DNA from: Ga0077555 sp033764055
Lineage (GTDB): Bacteria > Pseudomonadota > Alphaproteobacteria > Rhizobiales > Hyphomicrobiaceae
NCBI GenBank assembly: GCA_033764055.1
Contig: JANRJI010000120.1
Location: forward strand, 1-64,000
Direction of reading: 5' to 3'
Length of the DNA: 64,000 bases
How positions within the stretch are numbered: position 1 is the stretch's first letter; the number at the start of each line of letters is the position of its first letter. Shown piece after piece: positions 1 to 8,628 of the stretch. The notes under the pieces were generated by a model that did not search any database, was not told the origin of the DNA, and worked only from the letters and a program-made list of their open reading frames with translations. The translations under genes were made by a program, and so were the position numbers.

Positions 1-550
1 GGTTGTCGTATTGCTGCGGACCTGGCGCGAACAGCCCGGCGCGCTGGTAGGCCTCGCGCACCGGTGCGTTGGTGGTGATCTCGCCATAGGCCAGGCCCGA
101 GGTGTGGCGCAGCAGGTCCTGCACGGTGGCCTGGCGGCGCGCCGGCTCCATGCGGTAGGTGACGCGCGCGAAGGCCGGATCGACCACCGGCACGCTGACC
201 TGCTGGTTGGCAAAGGCCGGCAGCCAGCGCGAGACGTTGTCGGTCAGCGCGAGCCGCCCCTCCTCCATCAGGATCATCGCGGCGACCGAGGTCATCGGCT
301 TGGTCATCGATGCGATGGAGAACACCGCGTCGGCCCACATCGGCTGGCCGGTGGACGGATCGCGATGGCCGACCGCCTCGAGGTACGCGATGTGGCCGCG
401 GCGCGCGACGCCGACGACGGCGCCTGGGAGCATGCCGGCCTTCACGTCGCGCTCGAGGGCGTCGCGGATGCGCGCGAGGCGAGCGGGATCGAAGCCGACG
501 GCAGCCGGCTCGGCGCGGGTGAGGCGGTTCTCTGACTTGCGTGCGATCAT
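1..550 (-). CDS. Serine hydrolase, beta-lactamase class C fold (3' end outside window)
   Basis: The first 183 residues of a penicillin-binding/class C beta-lactamase-like serine hydrolase are visible; the C-terminus lies beyond base 1. The family nucleophile motif SxxK is present as SMTK at residues 81-84, preceded by a typical strand and the motif MWADAVFSIA. The start at 550 is the first in-frame ATG upstream of the conserved N-terminal 'FDPARLARI' segment. No clear signal peptide is seen, so it may be cytoplasmic and act as an esterase rather than a true beta-lactamase; members of this family hydrolyse assorted esters and amides. The substrate cannot be inferred. It is divergent from the PLP enzyme that follows. 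Confidence 0.85.
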   Translation of the reverse strand, partial: MIARKSENRLTRAEPAAVGFDPARLARIRDALERDVKAGMLPGAVVGVARRGHIAYLEAVGHRDPSTGQPMWADAVFSIASMTKPMTSVAAMILMEEGRLALTDNVSRWLPAFANQQVSVPVVDPAFARVTYRMEPARRQATVQDLLRHTSGLAYGEITTNAPVREAYQRAGLFAPGPQQYDN

Positions 551-713
551 CGGTGCATCCCGTGAGAGACAAGGGCCCTGGAGCGATCCAACAGCTTAGG
601 ACGGACGAGGCCGACGAGGCCAGCGGGATGGGGCCTCTTGCGGGGCCGATCGTTGGCGGGACAAGCGTGAAACCTGCATAATGTGCCGCGACTGCAGATC
701 GTGGTGGGGCAAC

Positions 714-1961
714 ATGCGCATGAAATTTGCAGAGACGGGCCGCGCCCGGAACGACCTGATCGCCGATATCCGCGAACGAAAATCGCGCGACGCCGATTGG
801 CGTGGCGGACGGGTGCCACTGTTCGTGTTCAAGGCCGACGACGCCGTGGACGAGATCGGCCGCGCGGCGTTCAACGAGATGTTCGCGGAGAATGCGCTCG
901 GCTCGAAGCGGGCCTTTCTCAGCCTCGGGCAGATGGAGCGCGAGGTGGTCGAGATGGCGCTCGACCTGTTCCGCGCACCAGATGGTGCGCAAGGCTTCAT
1001 GACGACGGGCGGCACCGAAAGCATCGTCATGGCCGTGCAGACGGCGCGGGATCATGCACGGGCGGTGCGCGGCGACAAACGGCATCGCGGCAATCTGGTG
1101 CTGCCTGAGACGGCGCACCCGGCCTTCGACAAGGCCGCTCGCCTCATGGACCTCGAGGTGCGGCGCGTGCCGGTGGCGAGCGATTTCCGCGCCGATCCGG
1201 CTGCGATGGAGACGCGTACCGATTCCGACACGATTCTGATGGCCGGCTCGGCGCCGTGCTTCCCGTTCGGCATCATCGACCCTATTGCCGATCTCTCGGA
1301 GCTGGCGTCGAGGCGTGGGCTGTGGCTGCACGTCGATGCGTGCGTTGGCGGCTATCTGGCGCCCTTCGTACGCGATATCGGGCGCAACGTTCCCGACTTC
1401 GAGATGCATCTGCCGGGGGTGGCGTCGCTGTCGGCCGATCTGCACAAGTTCGGCTACACGCCGAAGCCCGCCTCGACGGTGCTTTACAGGGACGGCGAGC
1501 GAGCACGCCACCACGGCTTCGATGCCGACGTGTGGCCCAACGGACGATTTGCCACGACCACCATCGTCGGCACCCGGCCGGGCGGAGCCGTCGCAGGGGC
1601 ATGGGCGGTCATGAGCCACCTCGGGCGGGACGGATACCGGCGGCTGGCGGGCGAGCTGATGGCGATGATCGACCGCTACCGGGCTGGCGTCGCAGCAATC
1701 CCCGGGTTGCACGTCATCGGCGAGCCGCACCTTTCCATCGTGGCCGTGGGATCCAACGACCTCGACGTGTTCCGGGTGGCCGAGCTGATGGCCGAGAAGG
1801 GCTGGGTGCCCGGCCTCACGCAGCGACCGAAGGGCCTGCACCGGATGATGTCGCTGCTGCACGCGCCGTCGCTCGAGGCCTATCTGGCGGACCTGCGAGA
1901 GGCGGTCAAGACGGTGCGCGCCAGCAGACCGGCGAGCGCAGCGATCAGAGCGACGTATTGA
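714..1961 (+). CDS. PLP-dependent group II decarboxylase / sphingosine-1-phosphate lyase-like enzyme
   Basis: A 415-residue fold-type I pyridoxal-phosphate enzyme. Visible motifs, numbered from the ATG at 714, are TTGGTESI (about 97-104, phosphate binding), His135 expected to stack on the cofactor, Asp208 in LHVDACVGG, and the Schiff-base lysine Lys245 in the ADLHKFGY motif. This arrangement is shared by sphingosine-1-phosphate lyases and glutamate/aromatic amino-acid decarboxylases; the overall look favours the lyase branch. The start at 714 follows GTGGGGC; an in-frame ATG at 681 would add 11 Cys/Trp-rich residues that look non-native. No sphingolipid genes are nearby, so the substrate is open. 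It is convergent with the SnoaL-like gene. Confidence 0.85.
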   Translation: MRMKFAETGRARNDLIADIRERKSRDADWRGGRVPLFVFKADDAVDEIGRAAFNEMFAENALGSKRAFLSLGQMEREVVEMALDLFRAPDGAQGFMTTGGTESIVMAVQTARDHARAVRGDKRHRGNLVLPETAHPAFDKAARLMDLEVRRVPVASDFRADPAAMETRTDSDTILMAGSAPCFPFGIIDPIADLSELASRRGLWLHVDACVGGYLAPFVRDIGRNVPDFEMHLPGVASLSADLHKFGYTPKPASTVLYRDGERARHHGFDADVWPNGRFATTTIVGTRPGGAVAGAWAVMSHLGRDGYRRLAGELMAMIDRYRAGVAAIPGLHVIGEPHLSIVAVGSNDLDVFRVAELMAEKGWVPGLTQRPKGLHRMMSLLHAPSLEAYLADLREAVKTVRASRPASAAIRATY

Positions 1962-1976
1962 GCGGGCGGCGGGCGA

Positions 1977-2480
1977 CTACAGCCAATCCGGCGACGGCTT
2001 ATGGCGACCGAACCGCGGAAGCGGGTGATCCTGGGCAAGGGCATCGACGCGCATCCGGGTGAGACGGAGGTGAGCGATCAGCCACGTGTCACCCACCTTC
2101 CGGTACTCCTCCTCGTAGAATCCGTAGCCGACAAAGCCTCGGCTCTCCGGCGCCTCGGAGGGACGCTCGTCCGCGGGGAACTCGAGGTAGTCCATCATCG
2201 GCCAGATACCTTGCGCGATGCCGGGTCCCGTGATGGTGATCTCGGGGTTGTGGACGTGATGGATCGAGATCACCCGCGCCAGACGTTTCGAGATGCCGGC
2301 GACGAACGTCGCTGCGTCAGAGCCGTCGGGAGCCGACCCAAGCCCGTCCAGCCGGGCGCCGGGAGCAAACACGCCGGCGAGGCGGTCCCACTGCTTGGTA
2401 TCGACGAACCGGCAATAGCGCGCCTTGAGCTGGCGGATGGCCTCGATGGCGAGAAGGTCGTCGAGGGACTGGGCAGACAT
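1977..2480 (-). CDS. SnoaL-like / NTF2-like family protein
   Basis: A 167-residue protein with the features of the SnoaL_4 branch of the NTF2-like superfamily: an N-terminal helix 'IEAIRQLKARYCRFVDTKQW', a cone-shaped beta-barrel region, and an HHVHNPEI segment near residue 90. Relatives include ring-hydroxylating dioxygenase beta-like subunits, ketosteroid-isomerase-like enzymes and polyketide cyclases. No catalytic role can be assigned. The ATG at 2480 is preceded by GGAAGCG. It lies 29 bp downstream of the DUF423 gene and probably shares its transcript with the acyl-CoA ligase, which suggests a role in the same acyl-CoA pathway. Confidence 0.8.
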   Translation of the reverse strand: MSAQSLDDLLAIEAIRQLKARYCRFVDTKQWDRLAGVFAPGARLDGLGSAPDGSDAATFVAGISKRLARVISIHHVHNPEITITGPGIAQGIWPMMDYLEFPADERPSEAPESRGFVGYGFYEEEYRKVGDTWLIAHLRLTRMRVDALAQDHPLPRFGRHKPSPDWL

Positions 2481-2509
2481 GAGCGCTTCCTTGGGAAGAA
2501 TGGGGCGAT

Positions 2510-2890
2510 CTAACGGGGCCGGCTATTCGGACGTGCGAGAGCGGCGGCGGCGGCGACCGCAAGCCACGCGACAATCATGATGGTGCCGCCGGTCGGGGCC
2601 GCAAGCGGAAAAAGGCGATTGCCAGAGAAGACGCGCAGCGCGATGTCGCCCGAGAAGAGCAGGCTTCCGGCCAGCCAACCCACGAGGGCGAGGAGTGCCG
2701 CCGGCGGCCAGAGCCTGCCTTGCCCGGCGAGCGATGCCGTTCCCAGCATCGCCGCCGCATGGAGCAGCAGCATGTGGGCGGCGCTGGCGAGGCCGGCCGT
2801 CTGTGCGCCGTGGGCGGCGATGGCGGCAAGCACCACTCCCGTGGCGCCCATGAGGCCCGCGGCGGTCAGAAGGAGCGCCAGGCCCACCAT
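2510..2890 (-). CDS. DUF423 family inner-membrane protein
   Basis: A 126-residue, four-helix membrane protein that matches the small DUF423 (YgdD-like) family in size and pattern: a Gly/Ala-rich first helix, an 'AIAAHG' turn, a short loop with GDIALRVFSG, and a final helix. Function of the family is unknown. The ATG at 2890 overlaps the stop of the upstream acyl-CoA ligase by one base (TGATG), so translational coupling is likely. It belongs to the three-gene minus-strand unit ligase, DUF423, SnoaL-like. Confidence 0.85.
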   Translation of the reverse strand: MVGLALLLTAAGLMGATGVVLAAIAAHGAQTAGLASAAHMLLLHAAAMLGTASLAGQGRLWPPAALLALVGWLAGSLLFSGDIALRVFSGNRLFPLAAPTGGTIMIVAWLAVAAAAALARPNSRPR

Positions 2891-4512
2891 CAAAGAGCCT
2901 TCGCCTGATCGCGCAGCACGAACTTCTGAATCTTGCCGGTCGAGGTCTTCGGCAGCGGGCCGAACACGACCGTGCGTGGGATCTTGTAATGGGCCATGCC
3001 GGCTCGGCACCAGGCGATGATGTCCTCGGCACTGGTCGGCCTAGCGCCCGGCTTCAGGGTGACGAAGGCGCACGGGCTCTCGCCCCATTTCTCGTCGGGC
3101 CGCGCGACGACCGCCGCCTCCATGACCTCGGGGTGGCGATAGAGAACCTCCTCGACCTCGAGGGAGGAGATATTCTCGCCGCCGGAGATGATGATGTCCT
3201 TCGACCGATCCTTGACCTCGATGTAGCCGTCCTCGTGCCACGCCGCGAGATCGCCGGAGTGGTAATAGCCACCGGCGAAGGCTTCGGCCGTCGCGGCCTC
3301 GTTCTTGAGATAGCCCTTCATGAGCGTATTGCCGCGCAGCATGATCTCGCCAATGGAGCTGCCATCGCGCGGGACGGTGTCGAGCGTGGCCGGATCAGCC
3401 ACCTTCATGTCCTCGATGAGCACTGTCGGAATGCCCTGACGGGCCATATGGGCATAACGGTCGCCGGTCGGGATGCCGCTGTCCCACTCGGCCTTGTGGG
3501 CGCAATAGGTCGAAGGTCCGTAGCTCTCCGTCGTGCCGTAGAGGTGGAGCACCTCGAAGCCCATGGCCTCCATGCGCTCGATGACGATGGCCGGTGGGGC
3601 CGCTCCGCCAGTCGCCACCTTGGGCCGCGTCGGCAGCTTGCGCTTCGCCTCGTCCGGCGCATGAACGAGCATGTTGAGGACGATCGGCGCGCCGCACATG
3701 TGCGTGACGCGCTGCTCCGCGCACAGGTCGAAGATGCGCTTCGGCTCGACGCGGCGCAGGCAGACGTGGGTGCCGCCGGCTGCCGTGACGGCCCAGGTGA
3801 ACGTCCAGCCGGAGCAGTGGAACATCGGCAGCGTCCACAGGTATCGGCTCTCATGATCGAGCTTGAAAGTCATGGCGTTTGACAGCGCGCCGAGATAGGC
3901 GCCGCGATGGCTGTAGACGGCGCCCTTCGGATTGCCGGTCGTGCCCGACGTATAGAGCAGGCAGATCGAATCCCACTCGTCCACCGGACCCGGATAGGCG
4001 AATCCCGGGTCGCCAGCCGCAATGAAGCTCTCGTACTCGATGCCGCCGAGATGTGGGGCACCCTCGGTCTCGGGATCGGCGATGTCGATCACGATCGGCC
4101 GTTTCGAGCCGAGGCGCTCGAGTGCCGGCAGGACGCTGGCATGAAACTCGCGATCCGCAATCAACACGCGCGCCGCGCCATGCTCGACGCAAAAGGCGAT
4201 GGCTGCCGGGTCGAGGCGGATATTGATGGGATTGAGAACGGCGCCGATCATGGGCACCGCGTAGTGCGCCTCGAGCATTGCGGGCACGTTGGGTGCGATG
4301 ATGGCCACGGTATCGCCGCGGCGGACGCCAGCCTTGGCGAGCGCATGGGCGAGGCGGCGGGACCGGGCGTAGAGCTCGGTGTAGGTGAGGCGGCGGCTGC
4401 CGTGCACCACGGCGATGCGGGCGCCGAAGAAGCTGGCAGCGCGGGCCAGGAAGCTCACTGGGCTCAGTGGCACGAAGTTGGCGGCGTTCTTGGCGAGCTC
4501 GGGTCGGTCCAT
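2890..4512 (-). CDS. Acyl-CoA synthetase (AMP-forming fatty-acid/carboxylate-CoA ligase)
   Basis: A 540-residue ANL-superfamily ligase that activates a carboxylic acid with ATP and CoA through an acyl-adenylate. The P-loop LLYTSGTTGNPKGA, the central LYGTTESYG motif, the hinge region DRSKDIIISGGENIS, and the C-terminal catalytic lysine in STGKIQKF are all present. Length is normal. The open frame runs further upstream, but the start at 4512 (MDRPELAKNAANF) is where family similarity begins and where the divergent promoter region to the nucleoside transporter lies. It is the first gene of a unit with the DUF423 and SnoaL-like proteins. Medium- or long-chain or branched substrates are possible; specificity is not readable. 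Confidence 0.92.
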   Translation of the reverse strand: MDRPELAKNAANFVPLSPVSFLARAASFFGARIAVVHGSRRLTYTELYARSRRLAHALAKAGVRRGDTVAIIAPNVPAMLEAHYAVPMIGAVLNPINIRLDPAAIAFCVEHGAARVLIADREFHASVLPALERLGSKRPIVIDIADPETEGAPHLGGIEYESFIAAGDPGFAYPGPVDEWDSICLLYTSGTTGNPKGAVYSHRGAYLGALSNAMTFKLDHESRYLWTLPMFHCSGWTFTWAVTAAGGTHVCLRRVEPKRIFDLCAEQRVTHMCGAPIVLNMLVHAPDEAKRKLPTRPKVATGGAAPPAIVIERMEAMGFEVLHLYGTTESYGPSTYCAHKAEWDSGIPTGDRYAHMARQGIPTVLIEDMKVADPATLDTVPRDGSSIGEIMLRGNTLMKGYLKNEAATAEAFAGGYYHSGDLAAWHEDGYIEVKDRSKDIIISGGENISSLEVEEVLYRHPEVMEAAVVARPDEKWGESPCAFVTLKPGARPTSAEDIIAWCRAGMAHYKIPRTVVFGPLPKTSTGKIQKFVLRDQAKAL

Positions 4513-4674
4513 CGGCGGGTGGGCTCCCTTGGTGTCGCGGTCGTTGCCAGTCGGATAGCATGGTGCCTGACAGCATGCCACGAAGGGCGGTGCGCCTATC
4601 GCGCGCTCACGTCGCCTGTGCGCCAGACCGAAGCCGGCATAGCTTGACTGCCGAGAACCGGCATGGGGGAGATC

Positions 4675-5952
4675 ATGGCGCTGGCGCTGCAAAGTCTGAT
4701 CGGCGTCATCGTCATCCCGCTCACCGCGTATGCGATGGCCGGACGGGGCTGCCGCCTCGAGCCGAGCCAAGCCCTTCGGACGGTGGCGGCAGGTCTCGGG
4801 TTGCAGGTCGCAATAGCCCTCGTGCTGCTCAAGTCGCCGGTTGCGCACACTATTTTCGCGGCCATCGGCGGTGTCCTGTCGGCGCTGCAGCACGCGACGC
4901 AAGCCGGCATGCAGCTCGTGTTCGGCTACCTCGCGGGCGGCCCGGCTCCGTTCGACGCCACCCAGCCGACGAACGGTTATCTGCTGGCGTTCCGCGGCCT
5001 GCCGCTGATCCTCGTGATGAGCGCCCTGACGCGGCTCCTCTATTACTGGGGTGTGCTGCCGCCGATCGTAGCGGGCATCGCCTATGTGTTCCGCCGCGCC
5101 TTCGGCATCGACGGGCCGCTCGGCACCGTGGCGGCAGCGAAGATCTTCGTCGGCATGATCGAAGCGCCGCTGCTGGTGCGTCCCTACATCGAGGGAATGG
5201 GACGGGGGGCGCTCCTCGCCACGATGTCGCTCGGCATGGCGACGATCGCGGGCACGGTCATGGCGCTCTATGCGTCGATTCTCGAGCCGATCCTGCCGGG
5301 CGCCGCGGGGCACGTGGTGGCAGCCTCGCTGATGAATGCGCCCGCGGCGCTGCTGCTTGCGCGGCTCGCATCGCCCGAAGGCTTCTCCAGCGGGACGCTC
5401 GCCGCCGTCCGACAATCGGCGGCCGGCGAAGGCCCCCGGTCGAGCATGGATGCCATCGTCACCGGCACGATCGACGGCGTGCGGCTGCTGGCTGCAGTCA
5501 CCGCCATGCTGGTGGTGGCGACGGCGCTGGTCGCCCTCGCCAACAGCGCGCTCGGCGCCCTGACCGCGCCGTTCGGGGCGCCGCTGAGCATCGAGCGCGT
5601 CCTCGGCTGGGCGGCGGCACCGATCGCCCTGGCGATCGGCATCCCGTGGGCTGAGGCGGTGACTGCCGGCGGCCTGCTCGCCAAGAAGGTCGTGCTCAAC
5701 GAGCTCGTGGCCTACATCGATCTGTCCGGGCTACCGCCAGAGGCCGTATCGCCGCGCTCGCGTCTCATCCTGACCTATGCTCTGTGCGGCTTCGCCAACC
5801 TCGGCTCGCTCGGCATCATGCTTGGTGGCCTGACGGCGATGGTGCCGGCCCGGCGCGCCGACATCGTGGCGCTCGGGCCGCGCGCGGTGCTCGTGGGGCT
5901 CATGGCCACGTTGCTGTCCGGCGCCGTCGTCGGCACCATCGCCGGGCTATAG
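4675..5952 (+). CDS. Concentrative nucleoside transporter (CNT/NupC family)
   Basis: A roughly 425-residue polytopic membrane protein with the CNT signature regions: an N-terminal helix pair, a gate-like segment with 'KIFVGMIEAPLLVRPYI' around residues 155-175, and a C-terminal 'YALCGFANLGSLGIMLGG' segment that is highly characteristic of NupC/CNT proteins. It is expected to import nucleosides by H+ or Na+ symport across the inner membrane. The ATG at 4675 has GGGGGAG just upstream; an alternative ATG at 4663 adds four residues. It is divergent from the acyl-CoA ligase, and 33 bp upstream of the AbrB-family gene, with which it may be co-transcribed. Confidence 0.9.
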   Translation: MALALQSLIGVIVIPLTAYAMAGRGCRLEPSQALRTVAAGLGLQVAIALVLLKSPVAHTIFAAIGGVLSALQHATQAGMQLVFGYLAGGPAPFDATQPTNGYLLAFRGLPLILVMSALTRLLYYWGVLPPIVAGIAYVFRRAFGIDGPLGTVAAAKIFVGMIEAPLLVRPYIEGMGRGALLATMSLGMATIAGTVMALYASILEPILPGAAGHVVAASLMNAPAALLLARLASPEGFSSGTLAAVRQSAAGEGPRSSMDAIVTGTIDGVRLLAAVTAMLVVATALVALANSALGALTAPFGAPLSIERVLGWAAAPIALAIGIPWAEAVTAGGLLAKKVVLNELVAYIDLSGLPPEAVSPRSRLILTYALCGFANLGSLGIMLGGLTAMVPARRADIVALGPRAVLVGLMATLLSGAVVGTIAGL

Positions 5953-5985
5953 GGCGCAGCGAAGCGGGCAAGGAACAGCCACGGC

Positions 5986-7104
5986 ATGTCGGACAGGCGG
6001 GAGCACGAGCGCGCGAGGTGCCCGGCACCGCCGAGACCGATCACAGCCGACGAGCTGATCCCGATGCCGCTGCGCGGCTATCTGACGGCGTTGCTGCTCG
6101 GCGCCACCGGGGCCTGCATATTCTATGCGCTCAAGCTGCCGCTGCCGTGGTTTCTCGGAGCCCTCACCGCCTGCCTGATCGGCTCGGTGGCCAATCTGCC
6201 GGTCGTCAGGCCGAAGCCCCTGTCCATCCCCATGCGGGCCGTGCTGGGAGTCGCAGTCGGGTCGGCCTACACACCGGCCCTGCTCGGGCGGCTCGGCGGC
6301 ATGGCGTCAAGTCTCGCCCTGATGGTGCCGTTCATGATGCTGGTGATCGGCATGGGGATGGCCTTCTACGAGCGCATCGGCAAGTTCGACAGGCCGACGG
6401 CCTTCTACTCGGCCGTGCCCGGCGGCCTTACCGACATGACCACCATGGCCGAGGATTCCGGTGCCAACGTGCGCGCCGTCATTCTCGTCCAGGCGTCACG
6501 AATCCTCGTCATCGTCTTCGCGTTGCCCTTGTGGCTGCAGTGGCACGACGGACTGGCTGTCGGACAGGCTTTCGCCACGCGCGTGCGGCTCGGCGACATC
6601 TGGCCGTTCGACGCGCTGGTGATGGTGGGGATGGGCTGGAGCGGTTGGTGGGCGGCGAGCCGCCTCGGTCTCGCTGGCGCGCCGATCGTCGGGCCGATGC
6701 TGGTCAGCGGGACGGCGCACGCTTTCGGCTTCACCCTGGCAAAGGTGCCGCTCGAGGTGCTGATCATCGCCCAGATCAGCGTCGGGACGATGCTCGGCTG
6801 CCAGTTCCGTGGACTGACGCTGAAAGAGTTCACAGGTACCATGACGTGGGGGATCGCCTACGCGCTGTTCCTGCTGGTGGTCACGGGTTTCGTCGCCTCC
6901 GGTGTCTCGGGACTGACAGGCTTCGATCCGGTATCGGTGCTGCTCGCCTTCGCGCCGGGCGGACAGACGGAGCTCAATCTCCTCGCCTACGTGCTCGGTC
7001 TCGATGTCGCGTACGTCGCTTTGCACCACCTGATGCGCCTCGCGATCGTCATCCTCGGCGCCCAACTGGTGTTCCGGACGAAGACGGACTGGCGGCGCGG
7101 GTGA
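5986..7104 (+). CDS. AbrB-family (duplicated) membrane protein, putative transporter
   Basis: A 372-residue protein of Pfam AbrB (PF05145), a bacterial membrane family with two internally repeated halves; it is unrelated to the Bacillus AbrB regulator despite the name and is sometimes annotated 'ammonia monooxygenase'. Each half carries the repeated pattern of helices with LPLPWFLGAL (first half) and LAGAPIVGPMLVSG (second half), plus the conserved YSAVPGGLTDM and AFAPGGQTELN segments. Function is not established; an export or uptake role is inferred. Start 5986 is preceded by AAGGAA; an internal ATG at 6064 is an alternative. It follows the CNT gene closely. Confidence 0.85.
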   Translation: MSDRREHERARCPAPPRPITADELIPMPLRGYLTALLLGATGACIFYALKLPLPWFLGALTACLIGSVANLPVVRPKPLSIPMRAVLGVAVGSAYTPALLGRLGGMASSLALMVPFMMLVIGMGMAFYERIGKFDRPTAFYSAVPGGLTDMTTMAEDSGANVRAVILVQASRILVIVFALPLWLQWHDGLAVGQAFATRVRLGDIWPFDALVMVGMGWSGWWAASRLGLAGAPIVGPMLVSGTAHAFGFTLAKVPLEVLIIAQISVGTMLGCQFRGLTLKEFTGTMTWGIAYALFLLVVTGFVASGVSGLTGFDPVSVLLAFAPGGQTELNLLAYVLGLDVAYVALHHLMRLAIVILGAQLVFRTKTDWRRG

Positions 7105-7206
7105 CGGGTCGCGCCCGACGCGTTACCACCGCGCACGATGAACGGTCTCGGTGCGCAGTGAGATGATATAGCTTGAGCCGTGACGCGGCCAGGAGTGGAA
7201 GCCTCC

Positions 7207-8034
7207 ATGGAGTGGTGGATGGTGCTGCTCTTCAATCTCGCTGGATCGGTGGCCGCGCTCTACGGGCTGGTGGTGGTAGCGGCTTGGCTCGGGCAGCGCC
7301 ACCTCATGTACGTGCCGAACCCAGCCCGGGTGACGCCGGCGGCAGCTGGACTGCGAGGCGTCGAGGAGCACCAGATCGCCACACGGGAGGGGGATCGGCT
7401 GGTCGCCTGGCGCACGGTGGCACGCGCGGGACGACCGACGCTCCTCTACCTGCATGGTAACGCCGGCAATCTCGCCGGACGGGCAGACCGCTTCGCCCGA
7501 TATCAGGACCAAGGCTTCGGCCTGCTCATGCTGAGCTGGCGCGGCTACAGCGGCAGCACGGGGCGACCGTCCGAGGTGCGCAACGTCGCCGATGCTCTGC
7601 TGGCCTATGAGGCACTGGTGGCCGATGGGGTTCAGCCCCACGATATCGTGGTCTACGGGGAGTCGCTCGGCTCCGGGGTTGCCGTTCAGCTTGCCGCACA
7701 ACGGCCGATCGGCGCCGTTGTCCTCGACGCGCCATACACGTCGATCGTCGACGTGGCACTGCTGTCCTATCCCTACCTGCCGGTTCGCCCGCTACTGATC
7801 GACCGCTACGAGAGTGACAAGCACATCAAAGCCGTGACGGCTCCCGTGCTCATTATCCACGGTGAGCGAGATTCCGTCATCCCGGTCCGTATGGGGCGGA
7901 CCCTGCACGCGATGGCTGCCGGACCGAAGGAACTGGTGCTGTTCCCCGACGGAGGCCACGTCGATCTCGACCAGTACGGCGCAGCGGAGATCGTGGGGCG
8001 CTGGATCGACGCCACTCTCGCGCGGCGGACATGA
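7207..8034 (+). CDS. Alpha/beta hydrolase, membrane-anchored (BEM46/ABHD13-like)
   Basis: A 275-residue alpha/beta hydrolase with one N-terminal transmembrane segment (about residues 6-28), followed by an oxyanion-hole region YLHGNAGN and the nucleophile elbow GESLGSG (Ser153). Asp222 in GERDSVIP and His251 in DGGHVDLD complete the triad. This domain order fits the BEM46/ABHD13-like group, whose substrates in bacteria are unknown; an ester or thioester is likely. A GTG at 7180 would add nine residues; the ATG at 7207 begins at the membrane helix and has AGGAG 11 bases upstream. It converges on rpsU across a hairpin at 8073-8098. Confidence 0.88.
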   Translation: MEWWMVLLFNLAGSVAALYGLVVVAAWLGQRHLMYVPNPARVTPAAAGLRGVEEHQIATREGDRLVAWRTVARAGRPTLLYLHGNAGNLAGRADRFARYQDQGFGLLMLSWRGYSGSTGRPSEVRNVADALLAYEALVADGVQPHDIVVYGESLGSGVAVQLAAQRPIGAVVLDAPYTSIVDVALLSYPYLPVRPLLIDRYESDKHIKAVTAPVLIIHGERDSVIPVRMGRTLHAMAAGPKELVLFPDGGHVDLDQYGAAEIVGRWIDATLARRT

Positions 8035-8072
8035 GCGAAGCGTGAGCTGCATCACCGGCGATCGGATACGCA

Positions 8073-8098
8073 ACAGCCCGACCAAACGGCCGGGCTGT
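8073..8098. terminator. Intrinsic terminator hairpin between convergent genes
   Basis: ACAGCCCG and CGGGCTGT form a perfect 8-bp stem, extendable by two more pairs past one mismatch, around an AAAC-type loop. It sits between the ends of the hydrolase (+) and rpsU (-), so it can serve both directions. T-tracts are poor on both sides, which is common in GC-rich genomes. Confidence 0.6.
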
Positions 8099-8127
8099 CC
8101 GAAGTCGGGTGCAAGAGCGGACTGCGC

Positions 8128-8430
8128 TCAGCGCATTCCCATCGGGCCTTCGCCACGCCCACCGCCTGCACCGCCGGGACCCGCGCCGGGACCGGTCTTG
8201 ACCGCAGCTTTGGCAGACTTGCCGGGCAGAAGTCCCTCGCGCTGTGCGCGCTTGCGGGCGAGCTTCCGGGCGCGGCGGACAGCCTCGGCCTTCTCGCGAA
8301 CGCGCCGCTCGGACGGCTTCTCGTAATAATTCCTGAGCTTCATCTCACGGAAAATGCCCTCGCGCTGCATCTTCTTCTTGAGCGCCTTGAGAGCCTGATC
8401 GACGTTGTTGTCGCGGACAAGTACCTGCAA
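8128..8430 (-). CDS. rpsU: 30S ribosomal protein S21
   Basis: A 100-residue protein whose first 60 residues are a clear S21: MQVLVRDNNVDQALKALKKK, then the REMKLRNYYEKPSERR segment and a basic helix. S21 sits near the anti-Shine-Dalgarno end of 16S rRNA and helps initiation. The tail (residues about 70-100) is Gly/Pro/Ala-rich and much longer than the 71-residue E. coli protein; such extensions are seen in alphaproteobacteria. It lies 198 bp downstream of accA on the same strand. Confidence 0.97.
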   Translation of the reverse strand: MQVLVRDNNVDQALKALKKKMQREGIFREMKLRNYYEKPSERRVREKAEAVRRARKLARKRAQREGLLPGKSAKAAVKTGPGAGPGGAGGGRGEGPMGMR

Positions 8431-8628
8431 GCGTGATCCTTCCTCGACGTGTGAGGCCAGGGGGTTGATGGCCGGGTTCCGATTCGGTAGGGCAGCGCCG
8501 ACGCCGACAGCCGGCCGAGCCGGTGCGCATGCCCTCGTATGAGCAACCTAGCAAATGGCGTAGCCGGTGTCCACAAGAGACCGGCCACACCAGTCCCTGG
8601 GGCATAGGCTGTCACCGGCCACAAGCGC

